Notes: generated by a model not told the origin, from the letters alone. A stretch of DNA of 64,000 bases from Robinsoniella peoriensis (GCF_042680125.1 NZ_JBHTNY010000013.1), one strand, 5' to 3'. Positions 53,256 through 61,340 are shown, numbered from the stretch's first letter. Program-made: numbers and translations.

Positions 53256-53574
53256 ATTTTTACCTATCCTTTCTTTTTTATGGTTGAATGAATCTCGTTT
53301 GTTTGATGGTCTTTCACGGTGGGGAGCGACCTTTATTCTCTTGTTTTTCTATTTTCGTAGTATCACGTCCTTTCAAATCGGGTAAAAAAATAGACACCTC
53401 ATTTTTGAAGTGTCCACCTTTTGCCTATTCAATTTTTATTGGAAGTATCTTTGTTTCTTCACTTTTCAAGGGTAAATCGTCGTATCAAAGCTCATTCATA
53501 AGTAGTAAATTAGTAGTAAATTGATTGGTTTCGACCTTGATAAAGTGTGATAAGTCCAGTGTTTATACGGATAA
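53256..53574. other. orf24-side end of the element, non-coding
   Basis: No credible gene seen. Contains a hairpin GACACCTC (53393-53400)/GAAGTGTC (53407-53414) followed on the minus strand by a seven-T run, likely a terminator that blocks read-through from the host operon, and two AGTAGTAAATT repeats (about 53502-53522) of the kind bound by Int near the element end. Confidence 0.65.
53393..53414 (-). terminator. terminator near the orf24-side end
   Basis: Stem GACAC(T/C)TC with loop and T-run on the minus strand; it would stop transcription coming from the interrupted host operon before it enters the transfer genes. Confidence 0.65.
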
Positions 53575-55476
53575 CTAGATTTTCATACTATTTTTAGAAT
53601 AAAAAGTTACCGTAACCCCACCTTGTGGGTTTTCCGTATAAATCAGTCCCCGCTCCCGGGGATAATACATCATCAGCCTATTCTGCACATTTTTGATACC
53701 AATATGCCGGTCTTCCCTTTCATCAGTAACAACGCAATCCCCTTCGCTTAAGAGCTGCTCTACCATTTCCCATGCTTCTTTTTCCATACCAACTCCATTA
53801 TCGGATACCGTTATCTTGACGTAATCCCTGCGGGTCTCGTCCGCTTGTACCGAAAGGCTGATCATCCCCGTATACCCTTTATTGCGCAAACCGTGCATCA
53901 CACTGTTTTCTACAATGGGCTGCAAAATAAAATTAGGAATTTCAGCCTGTTCCAGCATCTGATCAATTTCATAGGCACACCGGAGGTTGGGATACCGGCA
54001 GCTCATCAGCCCCAGATAAGCCTGTACTAATTTCACTTCATGGGCAATGCTGACGATCTGGCTGTCTACTTTCACACTCAGCCGAAAAAAATCTACCAGC
54101 ATCAGGATCATATTGGCTACTTCCATATCCCCGTTCAGTTCCGATTTCAGCCGGATTGTATCCAGGGTATTGTACAAAAAATGCGGATTGATCTGATTCT
54201 TCAAATAAAGCAGCGACATTTTCTGCTGTAAAAGCTGCGCCTCCTTTAGCCTTACTTTCCCTTTATACTCCGATTGGATTAACTCATTGATTCTATCCAT
54301 CATCTGATTAAATGCTGCAATCATCTGCCCAACCTCATCCTCCACCTCTACTTCAAACCTGAGATTTAGCTTGTCCGGATCAAAGTTTTCCAGGGAATGG
54401 GAAAGCGTTAACAGCGGCTGCAAAGTCTTTTTCGTAAAAAAGTAATTAAAGAAAACCGTTACTGCTACCAAAGCAAAAAATAATATACTTAATATCTTTA
54501 TAAACAACATTGCATTTCCGGTAATAATTTCCATGGGCTTTCGTATAATCAGGGTCATACTGCTATATTCTGAAGTCTGGTACGAAACCAGATACTGCCC
54601 CTTTTTGCAGATGCCATTCCTGGCAACCACTCTTGTTTCCTTTACACGATACCGGTCAGAATGAATTTCATCGATATTTTTTCCAATATAGTTCTGACTG
54701 CTGTCACATACAATATCCCCTTCTTCCGTAATCAGGGTAAATTCCGAATCACCATCCAGATATTCCTCCAGTACCTCCTGCATCACCTCCACCTGGGCGG
54801 TTAAAACAATGTGCCCGATCCGCTTGTTTGGCGAAAACCCCTTCACTTCCCTTACCAGATACAGGCAAGTATTCTTTAGTGGGTTTTTTAACAGCGGCGT
54901 ATAAAACCGCATGAATTCCGGCTGTATTCCCAAACGCATGACACAGCCGTTGATCTGTTCTTCCTGTCCCTCCCACATTTCCATTTTTCTGATAAAATTT
55001 TGTATATCATAGTCCAGTTTCCGGGCAGGATTTAAAGTGTCATTTGCCATAATTAAAGAATCTGAATTGAAAATATATATGCCGTCAATGTCCTCCCGAA
55101 TAGTAATCAGGGAGGTATACAGCGCATTCAGGTATTTTTCGGATGCCAGCTGTTCCCCATAGGTATCAATGCCATAATTTTTCAATATGTCCTGCGTCTT
55201 TTCATCAGAATAGCACATCATGGATACACGCGCCATATCCTTTAATTTATTGTCCGCAGAACTCAATGAGTTGGCAAGATACACACCCATTTTCTGTTCT
55301 TCACCGGCTATCGACTGCCTGTAGTTGACTACGCCCAAAACGATACCCATGATTACAAATCCAATCAGGCTGATCAATGTATTTACCGCCGTAACACGTG
55401 TGCTTAAACGCCTGCCCGCTCTCCTCTGCACTTTTGGTTGCCCCTGATTTCCCTGCCCTTTTCCGGATGCAGTCAC
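53575..55476 (-). CDS. YesM-type sensor histidine kinase, C-terminus altered by Tn916
   Basis: 633 aa. Basic N-terminus, membrane helix (about 30-52), extracellular sensor (about 55-300), second helix (about 325-347), HAMP, His_kinase domain with phosphoacceptor His in NQINPHFLYNTLDTI, and an ATPase with QPIVENSVMHG and VSDNGVGM. It senses an external sugar-like signal and phosphorylates the YesN-type partner at 32627. The last residues SMKI and the stop come from the end of the Tn916-like element; joining the flanks gives KGDTE as the native end. Its start overlaps the permease stop (55473-55476). Confidence 0.92.
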   Translation of the reverse strand: MTASGKGQGNQGQPKVQRRAGRRLSTRVTAVNTLISLIGFVIMGIVLGVVNYRQSIAGEEQKMGVYLANSLSSADNKLKDMARVSMMCYSDEKTQDILKNYGIDTYGEQLASEKYLNALYTSLITIREDIDGIYIFNSDSLIMANDTLNPARKLDYDIQNFIRKMEMWEGQEEQINGCVMRLGIQPEFMRFYTPLLKNPLKNTCLYLVREVKGFSPNKRIGHIVLTAQVEVMQEVLEEYLDGDSEFTLITEEGDIVCDSSQNYIGKNIDEIHSDRYRVKETRVVARNGICKKGQYLVSYQTSEYSSMTLIIRKPMEIITGNAMLFIKILSILFFALVAVTVFFNYFFTKKTLQPLLTLSHSLENFDPDKLNLRFEVEVEDEVGQMIAAFNQMMDRINELIQSEYKGKVRLKEAQLLQQKMSLLYLKNQINPHFLYNTLDTIRLKSELNGDMEVANMILMLVDFFRLSVKVDSQIVSIAHEVKLVQAYLGLMSCRYPNLRCAYEIDQMLEQAEIPNFILQPIVENSVMHGLRNKGYTGMISLSVQADETRRDYVKITVSDNGVGMEKEAWEMVEQLLSEGDCVVTDEREDRHIGIKNVQNRLMMYYPRERGLIYTENPQGGVTVTFYSKNSMKI

Positions 55477-56270
55477 CCTTTCACTGCCCCGGCAGTCATC
55501 CCCGCAATAAGGAATTTAGAGCCAAAAATATAGAATATTGCGATTGGCAGCAGGCAGATCACAAGAGATGCATACATAACTTCTATGGGGAAATTCTGGG
55601 AACCTGCTGTTTGTACAAAGCGCAGAGGGACTACGGATATAGGCTGAACGGAAGTATCATTTATAAAAATCATTGCCATCTGTAATTCATTCCAGGCTCC
55701 AAGAAAAGTCTGTATCAGCACAAATGCCATGCCCGGTACCGCGATGGGCATCATCACCTTGACAAAAGTTTTAAATACTCCCGCACCATCAATTCGTGCA
55801 GCTTCCATTAGTTCATTTGGCAATCCGTCAAAATAATTCTTTAAAACCATCAGGTTAAAACAACTGTTCAGTGTTGCATATGGAAATATCAGGGAAAATG
55901 CCGTGTTATTAATATGTAAACCCTTCACAATCTGGAATAATGGAAATATCAACGCTGAAGTAGGAATCATCATCCCTGTTAATAAAAGGTAATACAAAAC
56001 CTTTTTTCCCGGGAACTCCAATTTTGAAAAGGAAAATGCACCCATTGCAGATACCACCGATACAATCAGCAATGTTCCGAATACTACAATAAAACTGGTC
56101 AGAAAATTAGGAAGCAGATTGACTTCTTCAAATACTTTTGTGTAATTCCCGATCCCATTTCCTTCAAAAGACCTGATTAACATAAGAATTAAAGGAAATA
56201 GGAACAAAAATGTGAATATCACGCATATGATCTGTCCTAATAAACTGTATATCTTCGAATTTCTCATCAA
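55473..56270 (-). CDS. CUT1 sugar ABC transporter permease, MalG type
   Basis: 265 aa, six membrane helices, EAA loop ELMEAARIDGAGVFKTFVKVMMPIA and C-terminal FLIAGMTAGAVKG. ATGA overlaps on both sides (with the MalF-type gene and with the kinase gene) show strict translational coupling within the operon. Confidence 0.92.
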   Translation of the reverse strand: MMRNSKIYSLLGQIICVIFTFLFLFPLILMLIRSFEGNGIGNYTKVFEEVNLLPNFLTSFIVVFGTLLIVSVVSAMGAFSFSKLEFPGKKVLYYLLLTGMMIPTSALIFPLFQIVKGLHINNTAFSLIFPYATLNSCFNLMVLKNYFDGLPNELMEAARIDGAGVFKTFVKVMMPIAVPGMAFVLIQTFLGAWNELQMAMIFINDTSVQPISVVPLRFVQTAGSQNFPIEVMYASLVICLLPIAIFYIFGSKFLIAGMTAGAVKG

Positions 56271-57178
56271 CCTGCCAACTCCTTATCTTTATCATTGTGG
56301 TAGTACATTTTTAATTGAATCAATGTAATTACCAGGGCTATCACAAACATAATCACAACAACCGCTGACCCCTCTCCCTGCTTGAAAAGTGCAAATGATT
56401 TTTTATAAATGTATGTTGAGAAAAATTCTGTGGCATAATTAGGGCCGCCTTTTGTCAGCACAAACGGCAAATCAAAACATTTGAGTGATCCCAGCATCCC
56501 CATGATAAATAACGTATAATGCGTACTTCTTAGCAGCGGGAAAGTAATCTTCGTAAACTGCTGTACCTTGTTCGCCCCGTCAATTGTTGCCGCTTCATAC
56601 AGATCACCGGATATATTCAGCATATTGGCATAGTACATCAGCATACTGTATCCCGTCCACTGCCAGATATTAACGAACACAATACACGCCAGCGCCCACT
56701 TTGGATCTGCCAGCCATTGCTGACAAAGGCTCTCCAAACCTGCACTTCTTAAAAACAGATTCAAAAACCCCCTGTTTGTTTCAAAGATTTTCGAAAAGAT
56801 ATTCCCCACAATCGCCGGGGTTGCCACTACCGGTAAGTAAAAAATAATCCGGTAGAAACCGCTGAAATGAATCTTTCTGGAAAAAAACGATGCAAAAACA
56901 AGGCCCAGGAATGCCTGAAAAATAATCGTGCACAGAGCAAAAATCACAAAATTTTTCCCAATCTTCAGAATAACAGGGTCCGTAAGTATCGTGGCATAAT
57001 TCTTGAATCCAATAAATGTCTTCTGGATATCAATTCCATTCCAATCGTAAAAACTAATTATGAAATTATAAATTATGGGATACACGATGAATATACCAAA
57101 AAGTGCTGTCAGCGGCAGAATAAATACATATCCGATTAATTTTTTGCCTTTCACATGGTGAAACCGCTTTTCTTTCAC
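56267..57178 (-). CDS. CUT1 sugar ABC transporter permease, MalF type
   Basis: 303 aa, six to seven helices, EAA loop DLYEAATIDGANKVQQFTKITFPLL and FDLPFVLTKGGPNYATEF. It pairs with the MalG-type protein; both need an ATPase from elsewhere, such as the MsmX/UgpC-type protein at the right edge of the window. Confidence 0.92.
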   Translation of the reverse strand: MKEKRFHHVKGKKLIGYVFILPLTALFGIFIVYPIIYNFIISFYDWNGIDIQKTFIGFKNYATILTDPVILKIGKNFVIFALCTIIFQAFLGLVFASFFSRKIHFSGFYRIIFYLPVVATPAIVGNIFSKIFETNRGFLNLFLRSAGLESLCQQWLADPKWALACIVFVNIWQWTGYSMLMYYANMLNISGDLYEAATIDGANKVQQFTKITFPLLRSTHYTLFIMGMLGSLKCFDLPFVLTKGGPNYATEFFSTYIYKKSFALFKQGEGSAVVVIMFVIALVITLIQLKMYYHNDKDKELAG

Positions 57179-57194
57179 ATTTTCCCCTCCCGTA

Positions 57195-58544
57195 CTATCT
57201 TTGCTGGGCTTTTGAAGCAGTTTCTATGGTCTCTGCCGCCTCTTTCGGAGTTACTTCGTTCAAAGCCAGCGATATCAATGTATCCGTTATACTCTGCTTC
57301 AATTCTGCATAAGACATTTCCCGATAACCGGCAACATTGGTCTCTGCCTGCTTTTGAATATAATCCATATTTTTCAACCCATCCTCGCTCATTCTCCCCA
57401 CATCTAACTTCAGGTCTGACCTGGACGGACAATACTGGAAATATTGATTGACCAGAATATCCTGCCCGTCATGCAGCATATAATCAATAAACTTCCACGC
57501 CGCTTCCGGATTTTTGGTATTTTTATTCATACACAGGCACACGTCCACACCGGCAGTTACCGGACTTACCTTCCCATCATTATTCCAGTCAATCAGAAAG
57601 ATATCATGATCTGCTCCATCCCCGTTAAAGACTTTGTTTATCTGGGGATCTGCCGTATTCAGATAAGCAGCTCCCGTCCATGAGCCGTTTAGTATCATCG
57701 GAATGCTTCCTTCTTTTTCGAAAAGGTCTGTCGTATCACTGTACATATTTACACCCAGTGAACCATCCTGAAAAATGCCCCCGGTAAACAGCGACTGCCA
57801 GATCCCGAAGGATTCCACCAATTCATCATCTGTAAATGGTACCTCTCCCTCTATCGCTGCATACAGCTTCTCAGAGTTGATGTCATTAGCTATACTCATC
57901 CAGGTGTCAATATTAATCCAGGCGTCTTTTGCACCGATTGCCAGTGGATACTGCCCCTCTTCCCGCAGGACTTCTGCATTGTTTTTCAGGTCATCCAATG
58001 ATTTTGGTACATCCAGGTTGTAGTCTTTTAGCATGTTCACATCTGCCCAGGCATAGCCTGCATAGGTGAGCCCCAGCGGGAGCCCGTAATAATTGCCGTC
58101 CTGTTTGTCCTTCAGCAAGTCTTTGCAATAGTCCAGAAACCCGGATTCCCAATCCTTTCCCCAGGCTTTCTCAGCAAATTCTGTCAGATTCATTTCGAAA
58201 TCCTGAAATTCCTTAATCGTGGTTCCGGTCTGCATTCCAAATACATCCGGTCCCTGTCCGCTTGCCATATCAATCTTCATCTTTTCCACGTGATCCGAAT
58301 ATGGCATATAAACATAGTTTACTTTAATGTCGGGATTCTTCGATTCAAAATCTGCAATCAGCGTTTCAATTGCCTCTCCTTCCCCGGGATTCCAGGTCTG
58401 AAACGTAATTTCCGTTACACCTTCCTTCTGGACTTCCTTGTCCGACGCAGCCGTCTGTCCGCCGCTTTCCTTAGAAGAACATCCCGAAAGCCAGGCGCCC
58501 ACCACACAAACTGCCAATCCACTGTAAATCCATTTCTTTTTCAT
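57195..58544 (-). CDS. CUT1 sugar-binding lipoprotein
   Basis: 449 aa. Signal ending in lipobox LSGC, then a family-1 solute-binding domain (ITFQTWNPGEGEAIETLIADFE; GPDVFGMQTG; YGLPLGLTYAGYAWADVNML; WKFIDYMLHD). It is the first gene of the operon that also encodes a kinase, an ADP-ribosylglycohydrolase and a regulator; the ligand is unknown. AAAGGAGG precedes the ATG. Confidence 0.92.
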   Translation of the reverse strand: MKKKWIYSGLAVCVVGAWLSGCSSKESGGQTAASDKEVQKEGVTEITFQTWNPGEGEAIETLIADFESKNPDIKVNYVYMPYSDHVEKMKIDMASGQGPDVFGMQTGTTIKEFQDFEMNLTEFAEKAWGKDWESGFLDYCKDLLKDKQDGNYYGLPLGLTYAGYAWADVNMLKDYNLDVPKSLDDLKNNAEVLREEGQYPLAIGAKDAWINIDTWMSIANDINSEKLYAAIEGEVPFTDDELVESFGIWQSLFTGGIFQDGSLGVNMYSDTTDLFEKEGSIPMILNGSWTGAAYLNTADPQINKVFNGDGADHDIFLIDWNNDGKVSPVTAGVDVCLCMNKNTKNPEAAWKFIDYMLHDGQDILVNQYFQYCPSRSDLKLDVGRMSEDGLKNMDYIQKQAETNVAGYREMSYAELKQSITDTLISLALNEVTPKEAAETIETASKAQQR

Positions 58545-58630
58545 TTACGATAACCTCCTTTTCTTTGTGATTACAAGGTACATTATATCTGTTTGCAGTC
58601 TGGCATTATACCCGTTTTTTTGTTCATAAT

Positions 58631-58654
58631 GTGTCAATATTATACATATGACAC
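58631..58654. promoter_or_regulatory. 24-bp imperfect palindrome upstream of the CUT1 operon
   Basis: GTGTCA (58631-58636) and TGACAC (58649-58654) flank a TATA-rich centre, about 90 nt upstream of the binding-protein ATG; a TATAAT lies at about 58600-58605 on the minus strand. A likely site for the YesN-type regulator or part of the promoter. Confidence 0.45.
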
Positions 58655-58675
58655 AAAAACAGATATTAAAAAAGA

Positions 58676-58708
58676 CGGATTTGAAATTTATTGATAATTT
58701 CAAATCCG
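58676..58708 (-). terminator. terminator after the GNAT transcript
   Basis: Perfect 13-bp stem CGGATTTGAAATT/AATTTCAAATCCG, loop of 7, followed on the minus strand by a six-T run. It separates the GNAT gene from the CUT1 operon. Confidence 0.88.
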
Positions 58709-58753
58709 CCAATACTGTTTAAATTTAAGTTTACTTTCCACCAACATGGGTGT

Positions 58754-58870
58754 TCACTGTTTTTCCTTTATTTTCACAAGTTCCTCCACAAACCGCTCTC
58801 CCTCATTGACCCGGGAGGCACTAGTACTACAGCGAACAATTTCATCTAAGACAGGCAGCCTGGCATTTTT
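58754..58870 (-). pseudogene. 39-codon open remnant in frame behind the GNAT stop
   Basis: After the TAG of the GNAT gene the frame stays open for 38 residues of coding-like composition (KNARLPVLDEIVRC, STSASRVNEGERF, VEELVKIKEKQ) up to a TGA. It has no start of its own. It may be the tail of a lost gene or a read-through extension. Confidence 0.3.
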
Positions 58871-59380
58871 CTATGCCAGTTCCCCTGCTAATGCCGGTAA
58901 AGCATCACCTGTAAGACGGTAAATTGTCCACTCATCCATAGGTATTGCGCCCATGCGTTTATAGAACGCAATTGATGAAGTATTCCAATCCAGACAGCAC
59001 CAGTCCATACGGCCGCAGCCACGGTCTGTGGCGATTTTCGCAATGCATGCCAGCATCAGCTTGCCATATCCATTGCCTCTTGCTTCCGGCAGAACAAATA
59101 CATCCTCCAGATACATACAGGCTTTCCCCTGGAAAGTAGAGAAACTGTGAAAATATACCGCAAAAGCTACTGCCTGCCCGTTTTGTTCACCAAAGACAAC
59201 CTCTGCCTGATTTTTTACAAATATGGAATCATAGAGAATCTCCTCTGTAGCAACCACCTCGTCCTCCATTTTTTCATATACAGCCAGAGCCTTAATGAAA
59301 TTTAGAATTAAAGGTGCATCTTCTTTCTCTGCAAACCGTATTTTGAATGATGGATCTTTTGTTTCTAAATAATTTGCCAT
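58871..59380 (-). CDS. GNAT-family N-acetyltransferase
   Basis: 169 aa. Acetyl-CoA-binding motif ARGNGYGKLMLA preceded by YLEDVFVLPE and followed by CCLDWNTSSIAFYKRMGA, very like spermidine/thialysine-type (SAT-like) acetyltransferases. The substrate is probably an amine. The start is fixed at 59380 by GGAGG 7 nt upstream; the much longer open frame to 59692 runs through the structured RNA element and has no coding character. Confidence 0.9.
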   Translation of the reverse strand: MANYLETKDPSFKIRFAEKEDAPLILNFIKALAVYEKMEDEVVATEEILYDSIFVKNQAEVVFGEQNGQAVAFAVYFHSFSTFQGKACMYLEDVFVLPEARGNGYGKLMLACIAKIATDRGCGRMDWCCLDWNTSSIAFYKRMGAIPMDEWTIYRLTGDALPALAGELA

Positions 59381-59447
59381 GTGTTTCCTCCATTTTGATG
59401 ATTTTAACTTTTTCAGATGTGCTTGTATCTTAATGCTTTCGCATACT

Positions 59448-59476
59448 ATACTACCGTCTTTTACATAAAATGTCAA
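59448..59476 (-). promoter_or_regulatory. promoter of the GNAT gene
   Basis: Minus strand TTGACA (59471-59476), 17 nt, TAGTAT (59448-59453), about 65 nt before the ATG. Confidence 0.65.
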
Positions 59477-59513
59477 AACCTTGTTTTTAGTATTACAGCG
59501 AGCAGTTATATTT

Positions 59514-59872
59514 GGGTGTAGCTGAGGAAAGACGCTTTGTATATGATAGGTAGTGTACGGAAAGAGAAGGAGCGAGCCAGGACATTGATTTGGAAGGCTT
59601 ACCGCAGAACTGGTATTTTCTAACCTTCCCAGAGCCCTTTTTGGCGGCACGCGGGCATTCACTCCGAAATCCTGATGCATTTCGCAGCTCACTGCCCGCT
59701 TACAATCCGATGTGAGACAGTCGAATCGTATCCGCCAAAAAGCACTCTGGGAAGGTAAGTAAATACTCAGCTCTGCTATACGCCTTCCAAATCAATGTCC
59801 TGGCTCGCCCCCTTCTCTTTCCGAGATAGCATTCGTTGATACAAAGCTGGTTTTCTCAGCGTGGTGGGACCC
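59514..59872 (+). ncRNA. large structured RNA element, copy 1 (359 nt)
   Basis: No credible protein gene. Nested complementary segments close a single rod-like structure: GGGT/ACCC (59514-59517 with 59869-59872), GCTGAG/CTCAGC (59521-59526, 59855-59860), CTTTGTAT/ATACAAAG (59535-59542, 59839-59846), a 40-bp stem with one bulge (59559-59598, 59782-59822), a 27-bp stem with 24 pairs (59621-59647, 59732-59758), GCGGGCA/TGCCCGC (59651-59657, 59693-59699) and CGAAAT/ATTTCG (59665-59670, 59679-59684). Copy 2 has the same layout and the same core length but different stem sequences that remain paired. The strand is inferred by alignment with copy 2. No clear promoter is seen for this copy, and the Rfam identity is unknown to me. 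Confidence 0.65.
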
Positions 59873-60092
59873 TGGGGTTGTGGCATGCTGGACGCTATTG
59901 GCGTAAAGCAGCTTCATCTTATCACTGTAGTGGGATTCTTCATTCTAATACAGTATATTTATGGTTATAGTACTTACATCCAGTTACTTCTGTGATAGGA
60001 AAGCAAGTAAAATTAAACTTTCTCCCTATTCATACTAAACTGTCCAAACACACTCTGCTGAATCCAAAAACGAACAGCTGGACACAGCCCCA

Positions 60093-60451
60093 GGGTCTCC
60101 ACTCGGCTGAGAAAACCAGCTTTGTGGCGACAACCTGGATCTCGGAAAGATGGGTGTGGGAAACTGGTATGGACAGAGGAAGCGTAGAGCAGAGCTGAGT
60201 ATTTACTTACCTTTTCGAAGTGTTTTTTGGCGGATAGTATTCGACTGGCTCCCATCGCATACTAAGCGGGTACTGAACCGAGAAATACATCAGGATTTCT
60301 CGGTGAATGCCCGCGTGCCGCCAAAAAGCGCTTCGAAAAGGTTAGAAAATATCAGTTCTGCGGCCAGCTGACGGAGCCCATGCCAGTTTCCCACACCCAT
60401 CTTTCCGTACACTACCTATCATCTACAAAGCGTCCTTAATCAGCTAAACCC
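60093..60451 (-). ncRNA. large structured RNA element, copy 2 (359 nt)
   Basis: Inverted relative to copy 1. On the minus strand: GGGT/ACCC (60448-60451 with 60093-60096), GCTGA/TCAGC (60440-60444, 60106-60110), CTTTGT/ACAAAG (60425-60430, 60120-60125), a 31-bp stem with 29 pairs (60376-60406, 60144-60174), a 27-bp stem with 24 strict pairs (60318-60344, 60207-60233) and hairpin CCGAGAAAT/ATTTCTCGG (60295-60303, 60278-60286). A promoter CTAACA-17-TATAAT would start transcription at the 5' edge of the structure. Unpaired segments such as CCGCAGAACTG, TATTTTCTAACC and AAAGCTGGTTTTCTCAGC are shared with copy 1. Confidence 0.65.
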
Positions 60452-60462
60452 AAATATAATGC

Positions 60463-60491
60463 ATTATAGCCGACCACATATAAAGTGTTAG
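60463..60491 (-). promoter_or_regulatory. promoter of structured RNA copy 2
   Basis: Minus strand CTAACA (60486-60491), 17 nt, perfect TATAAT (60463-60468). The predicted start near 60456 is about 5 nt before the first paired bases. Confidence 0.5.
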
Positions 60492-60638
60492 CTATAGTAC
60501 TAAACGTGGTTTAAAATTGAAAACTGAAAACGAAAACGGAAAGGTGATTTAAAATTGCTTTTTTAATTTAATTGACATATAATAAGGTAACTAAAAATAT
60601 GACTTGATAATAATAAATAATAAAAGGAGGGATCTCAC

Positions 60639-61310
60639 TTGAAAGCATTTCTGTTAATACAATCAGCTTACCTGCTTAGAATGCTGGGTGCCGCACTCTG
60701 CGGTGCAGCCATTGGTTATGAACGTGAGAACCATCTGAAAGTGGCAGGTATCCGGACACATATCATAGTGTCTCTCACTTCTGCCCTGATGATGATTATT
60801 TCAAAATATGGATTTTATGATGTTCTGGTTACCGATAATATTAATCTGGATCCTTCCCGTATTGCCGCAGGTATTGTGACGGCTATTGGATTTCTAGGGG
60901 CAAGCGTTATTTTTACCAGAAAGATGAATGTAAGCGGACTAACTACCGCAGCCGGAATCTGGGGGGTGGTTGGAATCGGAATGGCATTTGGCGCCGGGAT
61001 GTATGTAATCGGTATTGCCGCGACACTTTTTATTCTGATTATGCAATTCGCATTTCACAAGATGAAGTTCAGAAAAGCTCCCAAGACAGAACAAATTACG
61101 GTTCAGGTTGAAGAGGACAAAGATATAAATAAGATTTTAGAAACTGCATTTACTTCTAAGAAGATTGTTATATCCAATATCAGGGCAACCCGGTTAGACA
61201 ATCACCAGCTAGAAATAAAACTTTATGTACGATTTCCGGAATCATATGACATTAATGATGTCGTTACGCTGTTAAAAGATACTCCGGAGATTACTTCTAT
61301 AGATATTTAA
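60639..61310 (+). CDS. MgtC/SapB-family membrane protein
   Basis: 223 aa. Four to five N-terminal membrane helices with the family motif CGAAIGYERENHLKVAGIRTH, then VTAIGFLGASVIF and TTAAGIWGVVGIGMAFG; a C-terminal ACT-like cytoplasmic domain (about 150-223). MgtC relatives modulate ATP synthase/Mg2+ and phosphate homeostasis; the role here is unknown. The start is TTG 60639 with AGGAGG 7 nt upstream. It begins about 190 bp from the structured RNA pair. Confidence 0.9.
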   Translation: MKAFLLIQSAYLLRMLGAALCGAAIGYERENHLKVAGIRTHIIVSLTSALMMIISKYGFYDVLVTDNINLDPSRIAAGIVTAIGFLGASVIFTRKMNVSGLTTAAGIWGVVGIGMAFGAGMYVIGIAATLFILIMQFAFHKMKFRKAPKTEQITVQVEEDKDINKILETAFTSKKIVISNIRATRLDNHQLEIKLYVRFPESYDINDVVTLLKDTPEITSIDI

Positions 61311-61340
61311 TGGGAGGATTGCTGATGCAATTCTCCCATT
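61309..61340 (+). terminator. terminator after the MgtC-like gene
   Basis: AATGGGAG-G-ATTGC pairs with GCAAT-T-CTCCCATT around TGAT, followed by TTATA. A second stem ATGCAGAGCATG (61354-61365)/CATGCTCTGCAT (61383-61394) followed by TTTTT adds a back-up terminator. Confidence 0.75.

Larger units (their letters stand above)
35080..53595 (-). mobile_element. Tn916-like integrative conjugative element carrying tet(M)
   Basis: Complete conjugative transposon with the Tn916 gene order (orf23, 22, 21, 20, 19, 18, 17, 16, 15, 14, 13, leader, tet(M), orf6, orf9 reversed, orf7, orf8, xis, int). Both junctions carry TACTATTTTT (35080-35089 and 53586-53595); counting one copy gives about 18,506 bp. Imperfect terminal inverted repeats are visible: 35099-35120 against 53570-53591 (17 of 22 match). 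The length exceeds the 18,032 bp I recall for Tn916 by about 470 bp, nearly matched by an extra ORF at 50662-51099. GC content is lower than in the flanks. It is inserted exactly between two translationally coupled genes. Confidence 0.95.

Noticed and set aside
59381..59692. Long N-terminal extension of the GNAT acetyltransferase
   Set aside because: It runs through the structured RNA element and has no family similarity; a strong ribosome site marks the start at 59380.
59945..60371. Several 60-80 codon ORFs in the RNA-pair region
   Set aside because: They are by-products of the complementary stems; the two copies conserve pairing, not amino acids, and no ribosome sites are present.
59514..60451. 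Retron, group II intron or OMEGA RNA as the identity of the structured pair
   Set aside because: No reverse transcriptase, maturase or TnpB/IscB gene is nearby and no domain V-like motif was seen; identity left open.
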